Assembly (NCBI RefSeq): GCF_000875895.1 | Contig: NZ_JXCF01000007.1 | Span: 248,001-312,000 of the forward strand | Direction: 5' to 3' | From: Staphylococcus gallinarum | Lineage (GTDB): Bacteria > Bacillota > Bacilli > Staphylococcales > Staphylococcaceae | DNA: 64,000 nucleotides | In this document: positions 1 through 10,286 of the stretch, piece after piece | Layout of the letters: each line of letters starts with the position of its first letter | Numbering within the stretch: the first letter of the stretch is position 1 | Program-made: the position numbers and the translations under genes | Notes under the pieces: model-generated | What the model was told of the DNA's origin: nothing | What the model saw: the letters and a program-made list of their open reading frames with translations, nothing else | Databases searched by the model: none

Positions 1-2
1 AG

Positions 3-644
3 TCTAATGCACTCCTCCATGTTGATACAGTTCAAGCAATTGGTCATCTAGATATCAAGTTTAATGAGTTTGATATTGCGGCTATGAGTATTACAGCACA
101 TAAATTCGGTGGTCCAAAGGGTGTGGGTGCATTATTACTAAAAGAAAACACACCAATTCAATATACACAATTAGGCGGTGACCAAGAAGCGAAAAGACGT
201 GCTGGTACAGAAAATTTACCACAGATTGTAGGTTTTTCAGAGGCCTTAACATTAGCTGATACACAACGTGATACAAATAATGTGCATTTGTTGAATTTGA
301 AAAACTTATTTTTAGTATCATTGCAAGAGCGGTCAATACCATTTGAATTTAATGGATCAATGACTGACTCGACAGGTCATATTATTAATTTATACTTCCC
401 TTTTATTGATGTAGAAACATTACTTACATTATTAGATTTATCGAATATATATGTATCTTCTGGTTCCGCATGTACTGCTGGAACTACTACGCCATCGCAT
501 GTACTAGTAGCGATGTTTGATACAGATGAACGAGCGAAACATTCAGTGAGATTTAGTTTTAATGAATTGACTACAGAGCAAGAAGTTAAATATATAGCTA
601 CAGAAATCCATAAAATATACCATAAATTCAAGGAGGAAATTTAG
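3..644 (+). CDS. Cysteine desulfurase, 3' part (5' end outside window)
   Basis: PLP-dependent enzyme that removes sulfur from cysteine and passes it on as a persulfide. The reading frame is open from position 3, so the N-terminal half lies outside the window. Visible landmarks are the HVDTVQ segment, the PLP-lysine motif SITAHKFGGPKG (near 84-122) and the catalytic-cysteine loop SSGSACTAG, with the Cys codon at 471-473. The gene ends directly against mnmA with no spacer. That pairing matches the Bacillus yrvO-mnmA arrangement, in which the desulfurase is a dedicated sulfur donor for MnmA. I infer the same role here; a general IscS-type function is the alternative. Confidence 0.95.
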   Translation, partial: SNALLHVDTVQAIGHLDIKFNEFDIAAMSITAHKFGGPKGVGALLLKENTPIQYTQLGGDQEAKRRAGTENLPQIVGFSEALTLADTQRDTNNVHLLNLKNLFLVSLQERSIPFEFNGSMTDSTGHIINLYFPFIDVETLLTLLDLSNIYVSSGSACTAGTTTPSHVLVAMFDTDERAKHSVRFSFNELTTEQEVKYIATEIHKIYHKFKEEI

Positions 645-1757
<1,113 letters not shown>

Positions 1758-1786
1758 TATATCGAATAGATTGGCAATGATTTAAT

Positions 1787-1832
1787 ATCGCTAGTATACT
1801 ATGTAGAAGATAGTTTCTAGCGATTTCTTTTT
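1787..1832 (+). terminator. Rho-independent terminator after mnmA
   Basis: Inverted repeat ATCGCTAG (1787-1794) and CTAGCGAT (1817-1824), followed by TTCTTTTT. It separates the desulfurase-mnmA unit from the next gene. Confidence 0.75.
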
Positions 1833-1862
1833 GGCAATGTAAATATATTTATGATGCCGCAA

Positions 1863-1871
1863 TGTTATAAT
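1863..1871 (+). promoter_or_regulatory. Extended -10 promoter for the TPR gene
   Basis: TGT followed by a consensus TATAAT (1866-1871) forms an extended -10; no good -35 is present at the expected distance. Transcription would start near 1878. That excludes an in-frame ATG at 1851 as the start of the downstream gene. Confidence 0.5.
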
Positions 1872-1895
1872 AAAATCTCAGAAATGAGGGTTACA

Positions 1896-2561
1896 ATGGA
1901 GCAAGAACAAATTTATGAATTAATTAAAGAAGGAAAAATTGAAGAGGCCTTAGCTGCGTTATTTAACAATATTGAGCAAGATCCACAACAAGTTGAAAAT
2001 TATATTAACGCAGGCATATTAATTGCTGAAGCAGGGGAAGTTGAAAAAGCAGAAAAATTCTTCCAAAAGGCGATTACAATTGATCCTGAAAATGGAGCTA
2101 TCTACTACAATTTAGGTAATGTATACTACAATGAAAGTAGATTTAAAGAAGCAATCAAGCTTTATCAGCAAGCGTTAAAATATAACATCGATAAGGTAGA
2201 TACAAATTATATGATTGGCATGTCTTTCAATCATTTAGAAGCTTTTAAAGAAGCAATGCCATTCTTAATGACAGCTGCAGAATTAGATGAACGTCAAGAT
2301 GTTGAGGTTCAATTTCAGTATGGGTTAGTGTTGTGCCATTTAGAAATGTTTGATGCTGCAATCAAACAATTAGAGCATGTTGTTTCTGTAGAACCTACAC
2401 ATACGGATGCGTTATACAATTTAGGTTTGGCGACATATATGCAAACGGAAGATACATCAAAGGCTATTGCTTATTTTGAACAAGCAGTTGCCGTAAATCC
2501 AGAACATTTAATGAGTCAACATGCAATAAAGACATTTAAAGCTATTGCAGAGGAGGAGTAA
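1896..2561 (+). CDS. Tetratricopeptide repeat protein
   Basis: Protein of 221 residues made almost entirely of TPR helices, such as AEKFFQKAITIDPENGAIYY and similar units at about 34-residue spacing. It has no signal peptide or membrane segment, so it is probably a cytoplasmic scaffold. I chose the ATG at 1896 (MEQEQIYELIK) over 1851. GAGGG lies just upstream of 1896, and the promoter -10 falls between the two candidates. It is followed two bases later by recD2, as in other staphylococci and bacilli. The partner and specific function are unknown. Confidence 0.9.
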   Translation: MEQEQIYELIKEGKIEEALAALFNNIEQDPQQVENYINAGILIAEAGEVEKAEKFFQKAITIDPENGAIYYNLGNVYYNESRFKEAIKLYQQALKYNIDKVDTNYMIGMSFNHLEAFKEAMPFLMTAAELDERQDVEVQFQYGLVLCHLEMFDAAIKQLEHVVSVEPTHTDALYNLGLATYMQTEDTSKAIAYFEQAVAVNPEHLMSQHAIKTFKAIAEEE

Positions 2562-2563
2562 TT

Positions 2564-4954
2564 ATGGAGGACCCTACATTATTTAATCAATCAATGATTA
2601 AAGGCACAGTAGATGCTATACTTTTTCAAAATAAAGAAAATTTCTACACCGTCTTAAAGGTCGATACGATTGAAACAAATGAAAATTTTGATTCGATGCC
2701 TACAATTGTAGGGTTCTTTCCAGATATTGCTGAAGGAGACGTATATACCTTTAAAGGTCAAATAGTGACGCACGCAAAGTATGGTAAGCAATTAAAAGCA
2801 GAAACATTTGAAAAGGAATTACCACAAACGAAAGAAGCGATAATTAGTTACTTGTCGAGTGATTTATTTAAAGGTATCGGAAAAAAAACAGCGCAAAGTA
2901 TTGTTAATAAACTAGGCGAAAATGCAATCAATGATATATTGAATGATCCAACTATTCTAGAAAATGTGCCTGGTTTACCAAAAAAGAAACAAAAGCAAAT
3001 AGCTGAACAAATTGCAAGTAATCAGGAAACAGAGCAAATCATTATCAGACTACATGATTTAGGCTTTGGTCCCAAATTAGCGATGTCTATTTATCAAGCT
3101 TATCTTGGTGAAACATTGACGATAGTTGAGCAAAAACCTTATCAACTCGTTTACGATGTTAAAGGAATAGGTTTTAATAAGGCGGATACTTTAGCAAGAA
3201 ACGTTGGAATACAATTTAATGATCCTGAACGATTGAAAGCTGGTGTGCTTTATGTTCTAGAGGAAGAATGTATCAAACAAGGACATACATACTTGCCAAC
3301 ACAAACTGTGTTAGATATGACCAGTGACATGTTGTCGAATCAACCACAAGAAATAATTAACCACGAACAATTAGAAGAAGTCATGCAACAACTTGTAGAT
3401 GCAGATAAGTTAATACGTCAAGACACTGAAGTTGCAATACCAAGTTTGTATTATTCTGAATTAAAAAGTGTCCAAAACTTGTATCGTAATTTTACTTATA
3501 CTAACAAATTAAAGGAAATTGAACAGTCAGATCTATTGTTAGAGATAGGTGAAATTGAAACGAGAAATGATGTTAATTATGCTGAGTCACAACGAGAAGC
3601 GTTACAAACTGCAATTAATTCAAAGGTAATGCTGTTAACAGGTGGTCCAGGTACAGGTAAGACTACAGTAATTAAAGGTATTGTAGAATTATATGCTGAA
3701 ATACATGGGTTATCTCTAGATTATGACGACTATAAAAATGATGATTATCCAGTTGTATTAGGTGCGCCAACTGGAAGGGCATCGAAACGTCTAGCAGATG
3801 CAACAGGACTTGAAGCTATGACGATTCATCGTTTGATAGGTTGGAATCAAGATACCCAACCTGAAGATATCTTGGATAACGAGATATCAGCCAAATTAAT
3901 CATTATAGATGAAATGTCAATGGTTGATACGTGGCTATTTCACCAATTTATGAATGCTGTACCAATAGATGCACAAATTGTACTCGTAGGCGATGAAGAC
4001 CAATTGCCATCAGTAGGACCAGGACAAGTATTTAAGGATTTAATTGACTCAAAAGTGGTGCCACGTGTGAATTTAACTGAAGTTTATCGCCAGCAAGATG
4101 GTTCAAGTATCATTGAATTAGCACATCGTATGAAATTAAACGAACCTATTGATATAAGCCAACGTTATCACGATCGTAACTTTATTAATTGTAGTACTGA
4201 ACAAATTCCCACTGTAGTCGAAAAGGTTGTGGGCAGTGCAGTGAAGAAAGGCTATGACATGAGTGATATTCAAGTATTAGCGCCTATGTATAAAGGGTCA
4301 GCCGGTATTAAAAAGCTCAATACAGTGTTGCAATCTATACTTAATCCTAAACAAAAAGATTCTAGAGAAATAGAATTTGGTGATGTGATATTTCGTAAAG
4401 GAGATAAAGTATTGCAACTTGTGAATAGACCTAGCGATAATATTTTTAATGGTGATATTGGTGTTGTTGTAGGTATATTTTGGGCAAAGGAAAATGCCTT
4501 GAATAAAGACGTCTTAGTCGTTGATTTTGAAGGAAATGAAATTACATTTTCAAGACAAGATTTAATGGAGTTAACACATGCTTATTGTACTTCTATTCAT
4601 AAGTCACAAGGGTCTGAATTTCCAATCGTCATTATGCCTATGGTCAAACAATACTTTAGAATGTTACAAAAGCCTATATTATATACTGGATTAACAAGAG
4701 CTAAACAGTCTCTTGTATTTTTAGGAGATCCACAAGCCTTTGAAATAGGATTGAACACACATGGACAAGTGCGTTTGACTCAACTTTGTTCATTTTTAAA
4801 GGATTATTTCAATAATGAAGAAGCGGATACAGAAGCACAACAAATAAATGAATATGTAGATGCCGATACGATTTTAACTGAAACAACAATGTTTAAAATT
4901 GACCCAATGATTAATATGGGCCAAATTTCGCCTTATGATTTTATAGAAGATTGA
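2564..4954 (+). CDS. recD2: RecD2-type ATP-dependent 5'-3' DNA helicase
   Basis: SF1B helicase of the RecD2 (YrrC) kind, found in bacteria that use AddAB rather than RecBCD. It acts in DNA repair and replication-fork maintenance. At 796 residues it is full length. The N-terminal OB/HhH region covers about residues 1-330. Walker A GGPGTGKTT is near residue 360, Walker B IIIDEMSMVD near 446, and the C-terminal helicase motif with TSIHKSQGSE near 680. GAGGAGG overlaps the end of the TPR gene, so the two are coupled. Its stop codon lies inside the -35 box of the alaS promoter. Confidence 0.96.
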   Translation: MEDPTLFNQSMIKGTVDAILFQNKENFYTVLKVDTIETNENFDSMPTIVGFFPDIAEGDVYTFKGQIVTHAKYGKQLKAETFEKELPQTKEAIISYLSSDLFKGIGKKTAQSIVNKLGENAINDILNDPTILENVPGLPKKKQKQIAEQIASNQETEQIIIRLHDLGFGPKLAMSIYQAYLGETLTIVEQKPYQLVYDVKGIGFNKADTLARNVGIQFNDPERLKAGVLYVLEEECIKQGHTYLPTQTVLDMTSDMLSNQPQEIINHEQLEEVMQQLVDADKLIRQDTEVAIPSLYYSELKSVQNLYRNFTYTNKLKEIEQSDLLLEIGEIETRNDVNYAESQREALQTAINSKVMLLTGGPGTGKTTVIKGIVELYAEIHGLSLDYDDYKNDDYPVVLGAPTGRASKRLADATGLEAMTIHRLIGWNQDTQPEDILDNEISAKLIIIDEMSMVDTWLFHQFMNAVPIDAQIVLVGDEDQLPSVGPGQVFKDLIDSKVVPRVNLTEVYRQQDGSSIIELAHRMKLNEPIDISQRYHDRNFINCSTEQIPTVVEKVVGSAVKKGYDMSDIQVLAPMYKGSAGIKKLNTVLQSILNPKQKDSREIEFGDVIFRKGDKVLQLVNRPSDNIFNGDIGVVVGIFWAKENALNKDVLVVDFEGNEITFSRQDLMELTHAYCTSIHKSQGSEFPIVIMPMVKQYFRMLQKPILYTGLTRAKQSLVFLGDPQAFEIGLNTHGQVRLTQLCSFLKDYFNNEEADTEAQQINEYVDADTILTETTMFKIDPMINMGQISPYDFIED

Positions 4955-4979
4955 CAATAAGGCGGAAAATAAATACAAT
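4951..4979 (+). promoter_or_regulatory. Consensus sigma-A promoter for the alaS T-box transcript
   Basis: Perfect -35 TTGACA (4951-4956), a 17-base spacer and TACAAT (4974-4979). The -35 includes the recD2 stop codon TGA. The predicted start is near 4986. Confidence 0.85.
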
Positions 4980-4985
4980 ATAACT

Positions 4986-5253
4986 AACGTTGCATAAAGA
5001 TGAGTAAATTATGTTAAACCCTATAGAGATGTACTGGTTGCTGAGAAGTACAGTTAACATAATTGAACGCTACTTTATGTCAGTAAACATAAGAACTAAT
5101 TGAGTGATAAGTGAGAATTGGTGGATTTTGATGATGTGATGCCATGTAGTCCGATTGATAACATGACTAAATATTATTAATTTACTAATTACTTATAACT
5201 AGGGTGGTACCGCGAAACGTTCGTCCCTTTTATGAGGATGGGCGTTTTTTATT
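4986..5253 (+). promoter_or_regulatory. T-box riboswitch controlling alaS (Ala specifier)
   Basis: The invariant T-box core AGGGTGGTACCGCG is at 5201-5214. It is followed by a terminator stem (5215-5226 pairing with 5236-5247, with several G-U pairs) and a U-run. In stem I, GAAC-GCT-A places a GCT alanine codon at 5069-5071, matching the gene it precedes. Uncharged tRNA(Ala) should stabilise the antiterminator and allow alaS transcription. The outer boundaries are estimated from the promoter and terminator. Confidence 0.92.
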
Positions 5254-5315
5254 TGCTGATTTATAGTATTACTGGAATTGTGCAGAACATGAGATGAGAT
5301 GGAGGATATTTAAGG

Positions 5316-7946
5316 ATGAAAAATCTAAAAGCAAGTGAAATTAGACAAAGTTTTATAGATTATTTTGTTGAAAAAGGACATATGGTTGAACCATCAGCAC
5401 CTTTAGTACCAATTGATGATGATTCGCTATTATGGATTAATTCAGGAGTAGCGACTTTAAAAAAATATTTCGATGGCCGTGAAACACCTAAAAAACCAAG
5501 GATTGTAAATTCTCAAAAAGCAATTCGAACAAATGATATTGAAAATGTAGGTTTCACTGCAAGACACCATACATTCTTTGAAATGCTTGGTAATTTTTCA
5601 ATTGGGGACTACTTTAAACGTGAAGCAATTACATTTGCTTGGGAATTTTTAACAAGTGATAAATGGATGGCAATGGAGCCAGAAAAACTATATGTCACGA
5701 TTCATCCTGAAGATACGGAAGCTTATGAAATTTGGAATGAAGAGATTGGTTTAGAGGAAAGTCGAATCATTCGTATTGAAGGAAATTTCTGGGATATTGG
5801 TGAAGGTCCTTCAGGTCCTAATACTGAGATTTTTTATGATAGAGGAGAGCAATTTGGTGCTAATGACCCAGCAGAGGAAATGTATCCAGGTGGAGAAAAT
5901 GAGCGTTATCTTGAAGTATGGAATTTAGTATTTAGTGAGTTCAATCATAACAAAGATCACTCATATACGCCGTTACCAAATAAAAATATTGATACGGGTA
6001 TGGGATTAGAACGTATGGCATCAATAGCTCAAAATGTTCGCACGAATTATGAAACAGATTTGTTTATGCCAATTATTAATGAAGTTGAACAGATTTCAGG
6101 AAAAAAATATTTAGAAGTTGAAGCCAACGATGTAGCATTTAAAGTTATCGCTGACCATATTAGAACGATTGCCTTTGCCATTGCAGATGGTGCTTTGCCA
6201 GCAAATGAAGGTCGTGGATATGTATTACGACGTCTATTACGTCGTGCAGTGAGATTCAGTCAAACTTTAGATATCAATGAACCATTCATGTATCGTTTAG
6301 TGGATATTGTGGCTGAAATTATGGAACCGTATTATCCAAATGTTCTTGAAAAAGCTGATTTTATTAAACGTGTAATTAAATCTGAGGAAGAGCGTTTCCA
6401 TGAAACATTAGAAGAAGGTTTAGCAATTTTAAATAATTTAGTTGCAAATGCAAAAGAAGGCAACCATCAGATAAGCGGTAAAGATGCATTTAAATTATAT
6501 GATACTTATGGTTTCCCTATTGAACTAACTGAAGAAATTGCACTACAAGAACAATTGTCAGTAGATATGGAAACATTTGATGCAGAAATGCAACAACAAA
6601 GAGATAGAGCAAGACAAGCACGTCAAAACACGCAATCTATGCAAGTACAAAGTGAAGTATTGAAAAATATTACAACACAAAGTAACTTTGTCGGTTATGA
6701 TGTAATGGAGCAAGCTACAACAATAACTGATATACTATTTGACGGTGCATTAGTTGAATCTGTAGAAGCAGGTCAAAGCATTCACTTTATTTTAGAGGAA
6801 ACACCGTTTTATGCGGTAAGTGGTGGTCAAGTTGCTGATAAAGGTACAGTTGGCAACGAACACTTTGAAATAGCTGTAAACGAAGTAACAAAAACGCCAA
6901 ATGGTCAAAATCTCCACAAAGGTGAAGTTCAATTTGGTCAAGTTACAAAAGGTAGTCCTGTAGAAGCTAAAGTAAATCAAAAAGCACGTTTAGCTATTGA
7001 GAAAAACCATAGCGCAACGCATTTATTACATGCTGCCTTGAAAGAAGTATTGGGAGATCATGTTAACCAAGCAGGTTCGTTAGTAGAAAGTGATCGACTA
7101 CGCTTTGACTTTTCACATTTTGGACCAATGAATGATAATGAAATTGCTGAAGTTGAACGTCGAGTTAACGAAGAAATTTGGAATAGCATCAATGTAAACA
7201 TTAAAGAAATGTCAATTTCAGATGCAAAAGCAATGGGTGCAATGGCTTTATTCGGAGAAAAATATGGAGACGTTGTTCGTGTAGTCGATATGTCACCGTA
7301 TTCTATCGAATTATGTGGAGGAACACATGTTAACAATACATCAGAAATTGGGTTGTTTAAAATTGTTAGTGAGTCAGGTACTGGTGCTGGAGTTAGACGT
7401 ATTGAAGCGTTGACTGGTAAAGGTGCGTTCCAATATTTAGAAGCAGTTCAAGAAAAATTCAATGCTGTTAAAGATCTTGTGAAAGTGAAATCTGACGATC
7501 AAGTGGTTGATAAAGTGCAGCAAATGCAAGTAGACGAAAAAGAACTAACGAAGCAATTAGAACAACGTAATAAAGAAATTACGTCACTAAAAATGGGTGA
7601 TATCACAGATCAAGTTGAAGAAATTAATGGACTTAAGGTATTAGCTACAGAAGTTGAAGTTGCAAATGCAAAAGCTATTCGTGAAACGATGGATGATTTC
7701 AAATCGAAGTTACAAGATACGGTAATTATCTTAATTAGTAACGTTGATGGAAAGGTTTCTCTTATCGCCACTGTACCTAAAGAACTTACAGGAAAAATCA
7801 AAGCTGGTGATATTATTAAGAATATGGCTCCACAAGTTGGTGGTAAAGGTGGCGGTCGTCCAGATATGGCTCAAGGTGGCGGAACTGAACCTGAAAACAT
7901 CACAGAATCATTACGTTTCATTAAAAATTATATTAAATCACTATAA
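5316..7946 (+). CDS. alaS: Alanyl-tRNA synthetase
   Basis: Class II synthetase charging tRNA(Ala), 876 residues, complete. The catalytic core includes [18 protein letters not shown] near residue 86. The editing domain carries [12 protein letters not shown] near residue 563 and CGGTH near 667, the Zn-binding residues that clear Ser/Gly mischarging. The glycine-rich C-terminal DHHA1 segment ([15 protein letters not shown]) is present. The ATG at 5316 follows GATGGAGGATA. Expression is set by the upstream T-box. Confidence 0.98.
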   Translation: MKNLKASEIRQSFIDYFVEKGHMVEPSAPLVPIDDDSLLWINSGVATLKKYFDGRETPKKPRIVNSQKAIRTNDIENVGFTARHHTFFEMLGNFSIGDYFKREAITFAWEFLTSDKWMAMEPEKLYVTIHPEDTEAYEIWNEEIGLEESRIIRIEGNFWDIGEGPSGPNTEIFYDRGEQFGANDPAEEMYPGGENERYLEVWNLVFSEFNHNKDHSYTPLPNKNIDTGMGLERMASIAQNVRTNYETDLFMPIINEVEQISGKKYLEVEANDVAFKVIADHIRTIAFAIADGALPANEGRGYVLRRLLRRAVRFSQTLDINEPFMYRLVDIVAEIMEPYYPNVLEKADFIKRVIKSEEERFHETLEEGLAILNNLVANAKEGNHQISGKDAFKLYDTYGFPIELTEEIALQEQLSVDMETFDAEMQQQRDRARQARQNTQSMQVQSEVLKNITTQSNFVGYDVMEQATTITDILFDGALVESVEAGQSIHFILEETPFYAVSGGQVADKGTVGNEHFEIAVNEVTKTPNGQNLHKGEVQFGQVTKGSPVEAKVNQKARLAIEKNHSATHLLHAALKEVLGDHVNQAGSLVESDRLRFDFSHFGPMNDNEIAEVERRVNEEIWNSINVNIKEMSISDAKAMGAMALFGEKYGDVVRVVDMSPYSIELCGGTHVNNTSEIGLFKIVSESGTGAGVRRIEALTGKGAFQYLEAVQEKFNAVKDLVKVKSDDQVVDKVQQMQVDEKELTKQLEQRNKEITSLKMGDITDQVEEINGLKVLATEVEVANAKAIRETMDDFKSKLQDTVIILISNVDGKVSLIATVPKELTGKIKAGDIIKNMAPQVGGKGGGRPDMAQGGGTEPENITESLRFIKNYIKSL

Positions 7947-7956
7947 CTTAAAACCA

Positions 7957-7986
7957 TTGTCATGTAGAATGTAACTAAAGTATAGA
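7957..7986 (+). promoter_or_regulatory. Probable promoter for ireB-ruvX-yrzB
   Basis: TTGTCA (7957-7962), an 18-base spacer, then TATAGA (7981-7986). It lies in the short gap after alaS. No hairpin separates alaS from ireB, so read-through is also likely. Confidence 0.45.
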
Positions 7987-8018
7987 AATTATTTGCGCGA
8001 TTTAAGGAGTGTTTAACA

Positions 8019-8279
8019 ATGGAAAACTTTGATAAAACAATGAAATTCAATTATGATGAAATTCCTAAAGAAGATGTCAAAACAGTATTGCAAAATGTCT
8101 ACAAAACGTTAGAAGAAAAAAACTATAATCCTGTAAATCAAATTGTAGGTTATCTCTTATCTGGAGATCCTGCCTATATTCCGCGTCACAATGAAGCTAG
8201 AAATCAAATCCGTCGTATAGATCGTGATGATATTATGGAAGAATTAGTTTCAAATTATTTAGCTGAGAATGATAAGTAA
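8019..8279 (+). CDS. ireB: IreB family regulatory phosphoprotein (UPF0297)
   Basis: Small 86-residue cytoplasmic protein of the IreB/YrzL family. In enterococci it is phosphorylated by the PASTA kinase IreK and affects cell-wall stress resistance. The N-terminus [12 protein letters not shown] keeps the Thr at position 7 that corresponds to a known phosphosite region; the staphylococcal kinase would be Stk1/PknB (inference). Its order before ruvX and the DUF1292 gene is the standard Firmicutes arrangement. AAGGAGTG lies at the right distance from the ATG. Confidence 0.92.
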   Translation: MENFDKTMKFNYDEIPKEDVKTVLQNVYKTLEEKNYNPVNQIVGYLLSGDPAYIPRHNEARNQIRRIDRDDIMEELVSNYLAENDK

Positions 8280-8282
8280 GCA

Positions 8283-8711
8283 ATGCTAAAGCATAAAATA
8301 ATAGGATTAGATGTAGGAAGTAAAACTGTTGGTATAGCAATAAGTGATTTAATGGGTTGGACAGCCCAAGGGTTAGATACACTCCAAATAGATGAAGCAA
8401 ATGGCGATTTAGGTATAGCAGCATTAGTGAAAATAATAGAAAAAGAAAAAGTAGGCTCTGTTGTAATTGGATTGCCAAAGAATATGAATAATTCTATTGG
8501 ATTTCGAGGTGAGGCTTCGTTACAATACAAGGAGCAACTACAAGAAGCATTGCCATCATTAGAGATTATTATGTGGGATGAACGATTGAGTACGATGGCC
8601 GCTGAACGTTCTTTACTAGAGGCAGATGTTTCAAGACAGAAAAGAAAAAAAGTAATAGACAAAATGGCAGCAGTATTCATCTTGCAAGGTTATTTAGATT
8701 CTATTCAATAA
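8283..8711 (+). CDS. ruvX: RuvX/YqgF family nuclease
   Basis: RNase H-fold protein of 142 residues, the usual family length. The first acidic motif is [14 protein letters not shown] (residues 8-21). A central [10 protein letters not shown] motif and the late WDERLST motif supply the other conserved acidic residues. It is annotated as a putative Holliday-junction resolvase; in several bacteria the demonstrated role is in pre-16S rRNA 5'-end maturation. It starts three bases after the ireB stop. Confidence 0.93.
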   Translation: MLKHKIIGLDVGSKTVGIAISDLMGWTAQGLDTLQIDEANGDLGIAALVKIIEKEKVGSVVIGLPKNMNNSIGFRGEASLQYKEQLQEALPSLEIIMWDERLSTMAAERSLLEADVSRQKRKKVIDKMAAVFILQGYLDSIQ

Positions 8712-8728
8712 TAAAGGAGCGTTATACA

Positions 8729-9058
8729 ATGACAGAACATAATCATGATGCAGAATTACAAATTAACAACGAAGAGGAATTATTAACTTTATACGATGAA
8801 GAAGGTAATGAAGTCTTATACCGTAAAGTTTTAGAATTCTATCATCCAGAATTTAAGAAAGAGTATGTGATTCTTGCAGAAGAAGGCGCAGAATCTGATG
8901 ACGATGATTTAGTAGAATTAATCCCAATGATTAATGAAGCTGATGAAAATGGTGACGGTGGTAAATTCTTACCAGTAGAAACAGATGAAGAATGGGATAT
9001 GATTGAAGAAATCGTCAATACAGAAATGGATGATCATGACCACGATCATGAACACTAA
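8729..9058 (+). CDS. DUF1292 family protein (YrzB-like)
   Basis: Highly acidic 109-residue protein of DUF1292 (UPF0473), function unknown. The N-terminal part ([20 protein letters not shown]) and the central [20 protein letters not shown] segment are typical. The C-terminus ends DDHDHDHEH, an alternating Asp/His run that could bind metal; a second small His cluster (EHNHD) lies at the N-terminus. AAAGGAG precedes the ATG. It is the last gene of its unit and is closed by a strong terminator. Confidence 0.9.
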   Translation: MTEHNHDAELQINNEEELLTLYDEEGNEVLYRKVLEFYHPEFKKEYVILAEEGAESDDDDLVELIPMINEADENGDGGKFLPVETDEEWDMIEEIVNTEMDDHDHDHEH

Positions 9059-9144
9059 ATGATAATCTGATTTATTTTAGTCTGAACGATGATAATTAAA
9101 TTAGTATGAGATTGGAAATCATCTTCCTACTCTCGAAAGCAAGC

Positions 9145-9178
9145 GAGTCAATCCTTAATTGGGTTGACTCTCTTTTTA
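9145..9178 (+). terminator. Rho-independent terminator after the DUF1292 gene
   Basis: GAGTCAATCC (9145-9154) and GGGTTGACTC (9161-9170) form a 10-bp stem with one G-U type pair and a 6-base loop, followed by TCTTTTTAATT. Confidence 0.9.
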
Positions 9179-9440
9179 ATTGTAGAAACATAATGTGTTA
9201 TACATTTTCCTATAACTGGTTGTTAAGTGTAACATTGGGGGGGAAGCATTTAGATTAAGGCGGTTATGTTATGTCAAAATATAACTAATATAGTTTAATT
9301 GTTTATTTTTCAAGAACTTTAAAACGCAAGATGAAAAACAAGGTTTGCATTAACTCAAAGTGGTAACACAAATAATCTATTAAAAGTCAGTTAATCAACA
9401 TTCATTCAAACAATTTACACTTATAATATTCGTTACTTTA
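9179..9440 (+). other. Intergenic stretch with no recognisable gene
   Basis: AT-rich DNA between the DUF1292 terminator and a promoter-like element near 9441. It contains a run of seven G at about 9238-9244 but no open frame with a ribosome binding site, and no repeat I can recognise. Confidence 0.4.
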
Positions 9441-9600
9441 TGGTAAAATATATAAAGTTAAATTTAAGTGGGAAATGATATATGCATGATTGTAATTGAA
9501 TATTAAATGATGAAAATCAGTTTAATTGTTATTAAAAACAAACATGTTAATTTTGATGTCTTAAAGTAATCAATCAGTTTATAGGACTGATTTATTTTAT
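9441..9600 (+). ncRNA. Candidate leader RNA or small RNA upstream of trmR
   Basis: An extended -10 (TGG then TAAAAT, 9441-9449) is followed about 120 bases later by a terminator-like hairpin: AATCAGT (9572-9578), a 7-base loop, ACTGATT (9586-9592), then TATTTTATT. The hairpin sits only about 45 bases before the trmR start. The segment could be a short RNA ending there, or a 5' leader that attenuates the trmR operon. No known riboswitch core was recognised. Confidence 0.35.
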
Positions 9601-9644
9601 TGAGAATTAAAGGGAATCATTTTGCCATAAAGGAAGTTATTACA

Positions 9645-10286
9645 ATGGATAAAAATCAGTTGTATTTATTAGAATTACACAAACAAACTGATTCAAGAAT
9701 AGAATCATTAAGATCTTATGCTGAACAGAATAATGTTCCAATCGTTGATCGTTTAACATTAGATATGATCAAACAATTAATTAGAATACATCAACCACAA
9801 CAGATATTGGAAATTGGCACAGCAATTGGTTATAGCTCAATGCAATTTGCATCAGTCTCATCTGATATTCATGTTACAACAATAGAACGAGATGAAGCTA
9901 TGTTGACACAAGCAAAGAACAACAGAACGACATTTGGTTTTAATACGCAAATAAGACAAATTGTGGGTAATGCATTGGAACAATTTGAACAGGTAAATGA
10001 TAGAGTTTACGATATGATTTTTATCGATGCAGCTAAAGCTCAATCACAAAAATTCTTCGAACTTTATACACCATTACTAAAAGAAGGCGGTATGGTGATA
10101 ACAGATAATGTGTTATATCATGGTTTCGTTGCAGATATTGACATAGTTAGAAATCGCAATGTACGTCAAATGGTTAAGAAAGTCCAGTCTTACAATGAAT
10201 GGTTGATGAATAATGAAAATTACACTACAAACTTTTTAAATATCGATGATGGTTTAGCAATATCAATTAAAGGAGCTTCAAAATGA
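9645..10286 (+). CDS. trmR: tRNA 5-hydroxyuridine methyltransferase TrmR (O-methyltransferase)
   Basis: SAM-dependent class I methyltransferase of 213 residues with the motif LEIGTAIGYSS near residue 60 and IFIDAAKAQ near 124. In Bacillus the equivalent gene (yrrM) encodes TrmR, which methylates ho5U34 to mo5U in tRNAs. The two downstream U32-family genes supply the hydroxylation step, which supports this role here. The ATG at 9645 has AAAGGAAG upstream; an in-frame TTG at 9600 lies in the terminator U-tract and is unlikely. Its end overlaps trhP1 by 4 bases. Confidence 0.87.
   Translation: MDKNQLYLLELHKQTDSRIESLRSYAEQNNVPIVDRLTLDMIKQLIRIHQPQQILEIGTAIGYSSMQFASVSSDIHVTTIERDEAMLTQAKNNRTTFGFNTQIRQIVGNALEQFEQVNDRVYDMIFIDAAKAQSQKFFELYTPLLKEGGMVITDNVLYHGFVADIDIVRNRNVRQMVKKVQSYNEWLMNNENYTTNFLNIDDGLAISIKGASK

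Noticed and set aside
9466..9500. Tiny frames after GTGGGA that could be leader peptides (for example ATG ATT GTA ATT GAA TAT TAA)
   Set aside because: No run of regulatory codons and poor ribosome binding site spacing; not enough to claim a leader peptide.
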